Shown here: positions 5,307 through 5,665 of the stretch, piece after piece
How the letters are laid out: each line of letters opens with the position of its first letter
Position numbering within the stretch: the first letter of the stretch is position 1
Assembly (NCBI GenBank): GCA_947259865.1
Contig: CAMYNZ010000255.1
Coordinates: 1-5,665 of the forward strand
Source of the DNA: an uncultured Desulfobacterales bacterium
Lineage (GTDB): Bacteria > Desulfobacterota > Desulfobacteria > Desulfobacterales > G020354645
Direction of reading: 5' to 3'
DNA length: 5,665 bases
Notes under the pieces: generated by a model
Seen by the model: only the letters and a program-made list of their open reading frames with translations
Told to the model about the DNA's origin: nothing
Database searches by the model: none
Made by a program: the position numbers and the translations under genes

Positions 5307-5500
5307 TTTTTTCACCATCAGAAATTTTACCGATTGTGGAAACAACCGGTTCAGAAACGGAATTCCTGAATCATTTACTTGATAAGGGTGAGATTGTTCC
5401 ATCATTGTTAACTTCTGATAGAGATCTCCAGGAACGTATCAGCCAGCACCCCCTTCTCAAGTGGAAGGCGCTTAATGTTCGGGAGTTTAAAGGTAAATAA
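5303..5500 (+). pseudogene. C-terminal remnant of an AbiEii-type nucleotidyltransferase toxin (65 codons)
   Basis: This intact 65-codon frame starts at an ATG that overlaps the abiEi stop as ATGA, with GGGGAG (5290-5295) seven bases upstream. The sequence EFLNHLLDKGEIVPSLLT at 20-37 and HPLLKWKALNVREFK at 49-63 looks to me like the extreme C-terminus of AbiEii/AbiGii-type toxins, which usually run to roughly 250-300 residues. That is memory of the family, not a search result. The nucleotidyltransferase core, with its Gly-Ser and acidic metal-binding motifs, is absent. A clean internal deletion that kept the start signals and removed most of the toxin would explain it. The alternative is that this is a functional small protein. 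It has no signal peptide or membrane segment. A terminator follows immediately, so no further toxin gene belongs to this transcript. Confidence 0.65.
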
Positions 5501-5504
5501 TAAG

Positions 5505-5526
5505 AAAGCGCAAAATTTGCGCTTTT
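5505..5526 (+). terminator. Intrinsic terminator of the abiEi operon
   Basis: AAAGCGCAAA at 5505-5514 and TTTGCGCTTT at 5516-5525 are perfect complements around a single base. In RNA a GC-containing stem (GCGC/GCGC with flanking A-U pairs) would form and end in TTTT. It begins 4 bp after the stop of the 65-codon ORF. The symmetry means it could also act on transcripts arriving from the right. Confidence 0.85.
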
Positions 5527-5544
5527 AATGCCGGATATAATCTG

Positions 5545-5664
5545 CTATGAAAATTTTGGTGAGTGTGCGACCACCGGTCCAAGTACCAGGTTTATGTCTC
5601 GGGCCTGGGGCGTCAGGACACGTTCTAAACGAACCTTGAATCCTGTTATCAGGAGCGCCGACAT
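5545..5664 (-). other. Unassigned open frame at the window edge (39 codons visible)
   Basis: On the minus strand an ATG at 5664-5662 opens a 39-codon frame that ends with TAG at 5547-5545. Its product begins MSALLITGFKVRLERVLTPQ. A second minus-strand frame in this tail is also open from the edge for about 46 codons. The true gene, if any, may start beyond the window. I recognise no family, no ribosome binding site can be seen at the edge, and a short frame like this may be chance. It is recorded because the tail otherwise holds nothing assignable except a small TCCTG-TTAT-CAGGA inverted repeat at 5641-5654. Confidence 0.2.
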
Positions 5665-5665
5665 A

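Noticed and set aside
5565..5665. Possible 5' end of a group IIC intron (GTGCGAC just downstream of an intrinsic terminator)
   Set aside because: Group II introns begin with GTGYG and class C introns insert next to terminators, so it was considered. The GTGCGAC lies about 39 bp past the terminator, further than is typical, and I cannot recognise the expected domain I elements in the visible 100 bp. More sequence to the right would decide.

Overview
The window looks like a bacterial chromosomal segment of moderate GC. My best guess at the source is a Gram-negative anaerobe of the Desulfobacterota type. That guess rests on the spacers, which are rich in degenerate direct repeats (ATAGGT-like and AGCTGATAGCTGA-like tracts), a style I associate with those genomes. 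It is an impression, not a demonstrated assignment.

Layout: (1) Positions 3-860, plus strand: a PPK2-family polyphosphate kinase, probably complete or nearly so but abutting the window edge. (2) 861-1281: a gene-free spacer of mosaic repeats with a strong GC-rich hairpin. (3) 1282-3890, minus strand: a tightly coupled two-gene operon. The upstream gene encodes a [2Fe-2S] small subunit and the downstream gene a Tat-exported, molybdopterin-binding large subunit of the xanthine dehydrogenase/isoquinoline 1-oxidoreductase family. No FAD subunit is encoded alongside. (4) 3891-4499: a divergent intergenic region. Its left part holds a possible promoter and operators for the molybdoenzyme operon. 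Its middle holds a repeat block closely related to the one at 953-1044. Its right part is very AT-rich and holds the promoter of the next operon. (5) 4500-5526, plus strand: an AbiEi-type antitoxin/repressor gene, then a 65-codon ORF that resembles only the C-terminal end of AbiEii-type nucleotidyltransferase toxins, closed by a good intrinsic terminator. (6) 5527-5665: a short tail with no assignable gene, although reading frames remain open to the edge.

How the parts work together: the two molybdoenzyme subunits should form one periplasmic hydroxylase. Electrons would pass from the molybdenum site through two [2Fe-2S] clusters, probably to a cytochrome or another external acceptor because no flavin subunit is present. 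The AbiEi gene keeps the ATGA coupling expected of an abiEi-abiEii operon, but the toxin catalytic part is missing. The locus therefore looks like a disarmed or repurposed toxin-antitoxin system. The two related repeat blocks lie in the same orientation on either side of the molybdoenzyme operon and could recombine to delete it.

I see no tRNA, rRNA, CRISPR array or transposase gene. The strongest unusual points are the decapitated toxin, the inverted repeats around the AbiEi promoter, and the mosaic repeats carrying GGCCC-TGAA-GGGCC hairpins.
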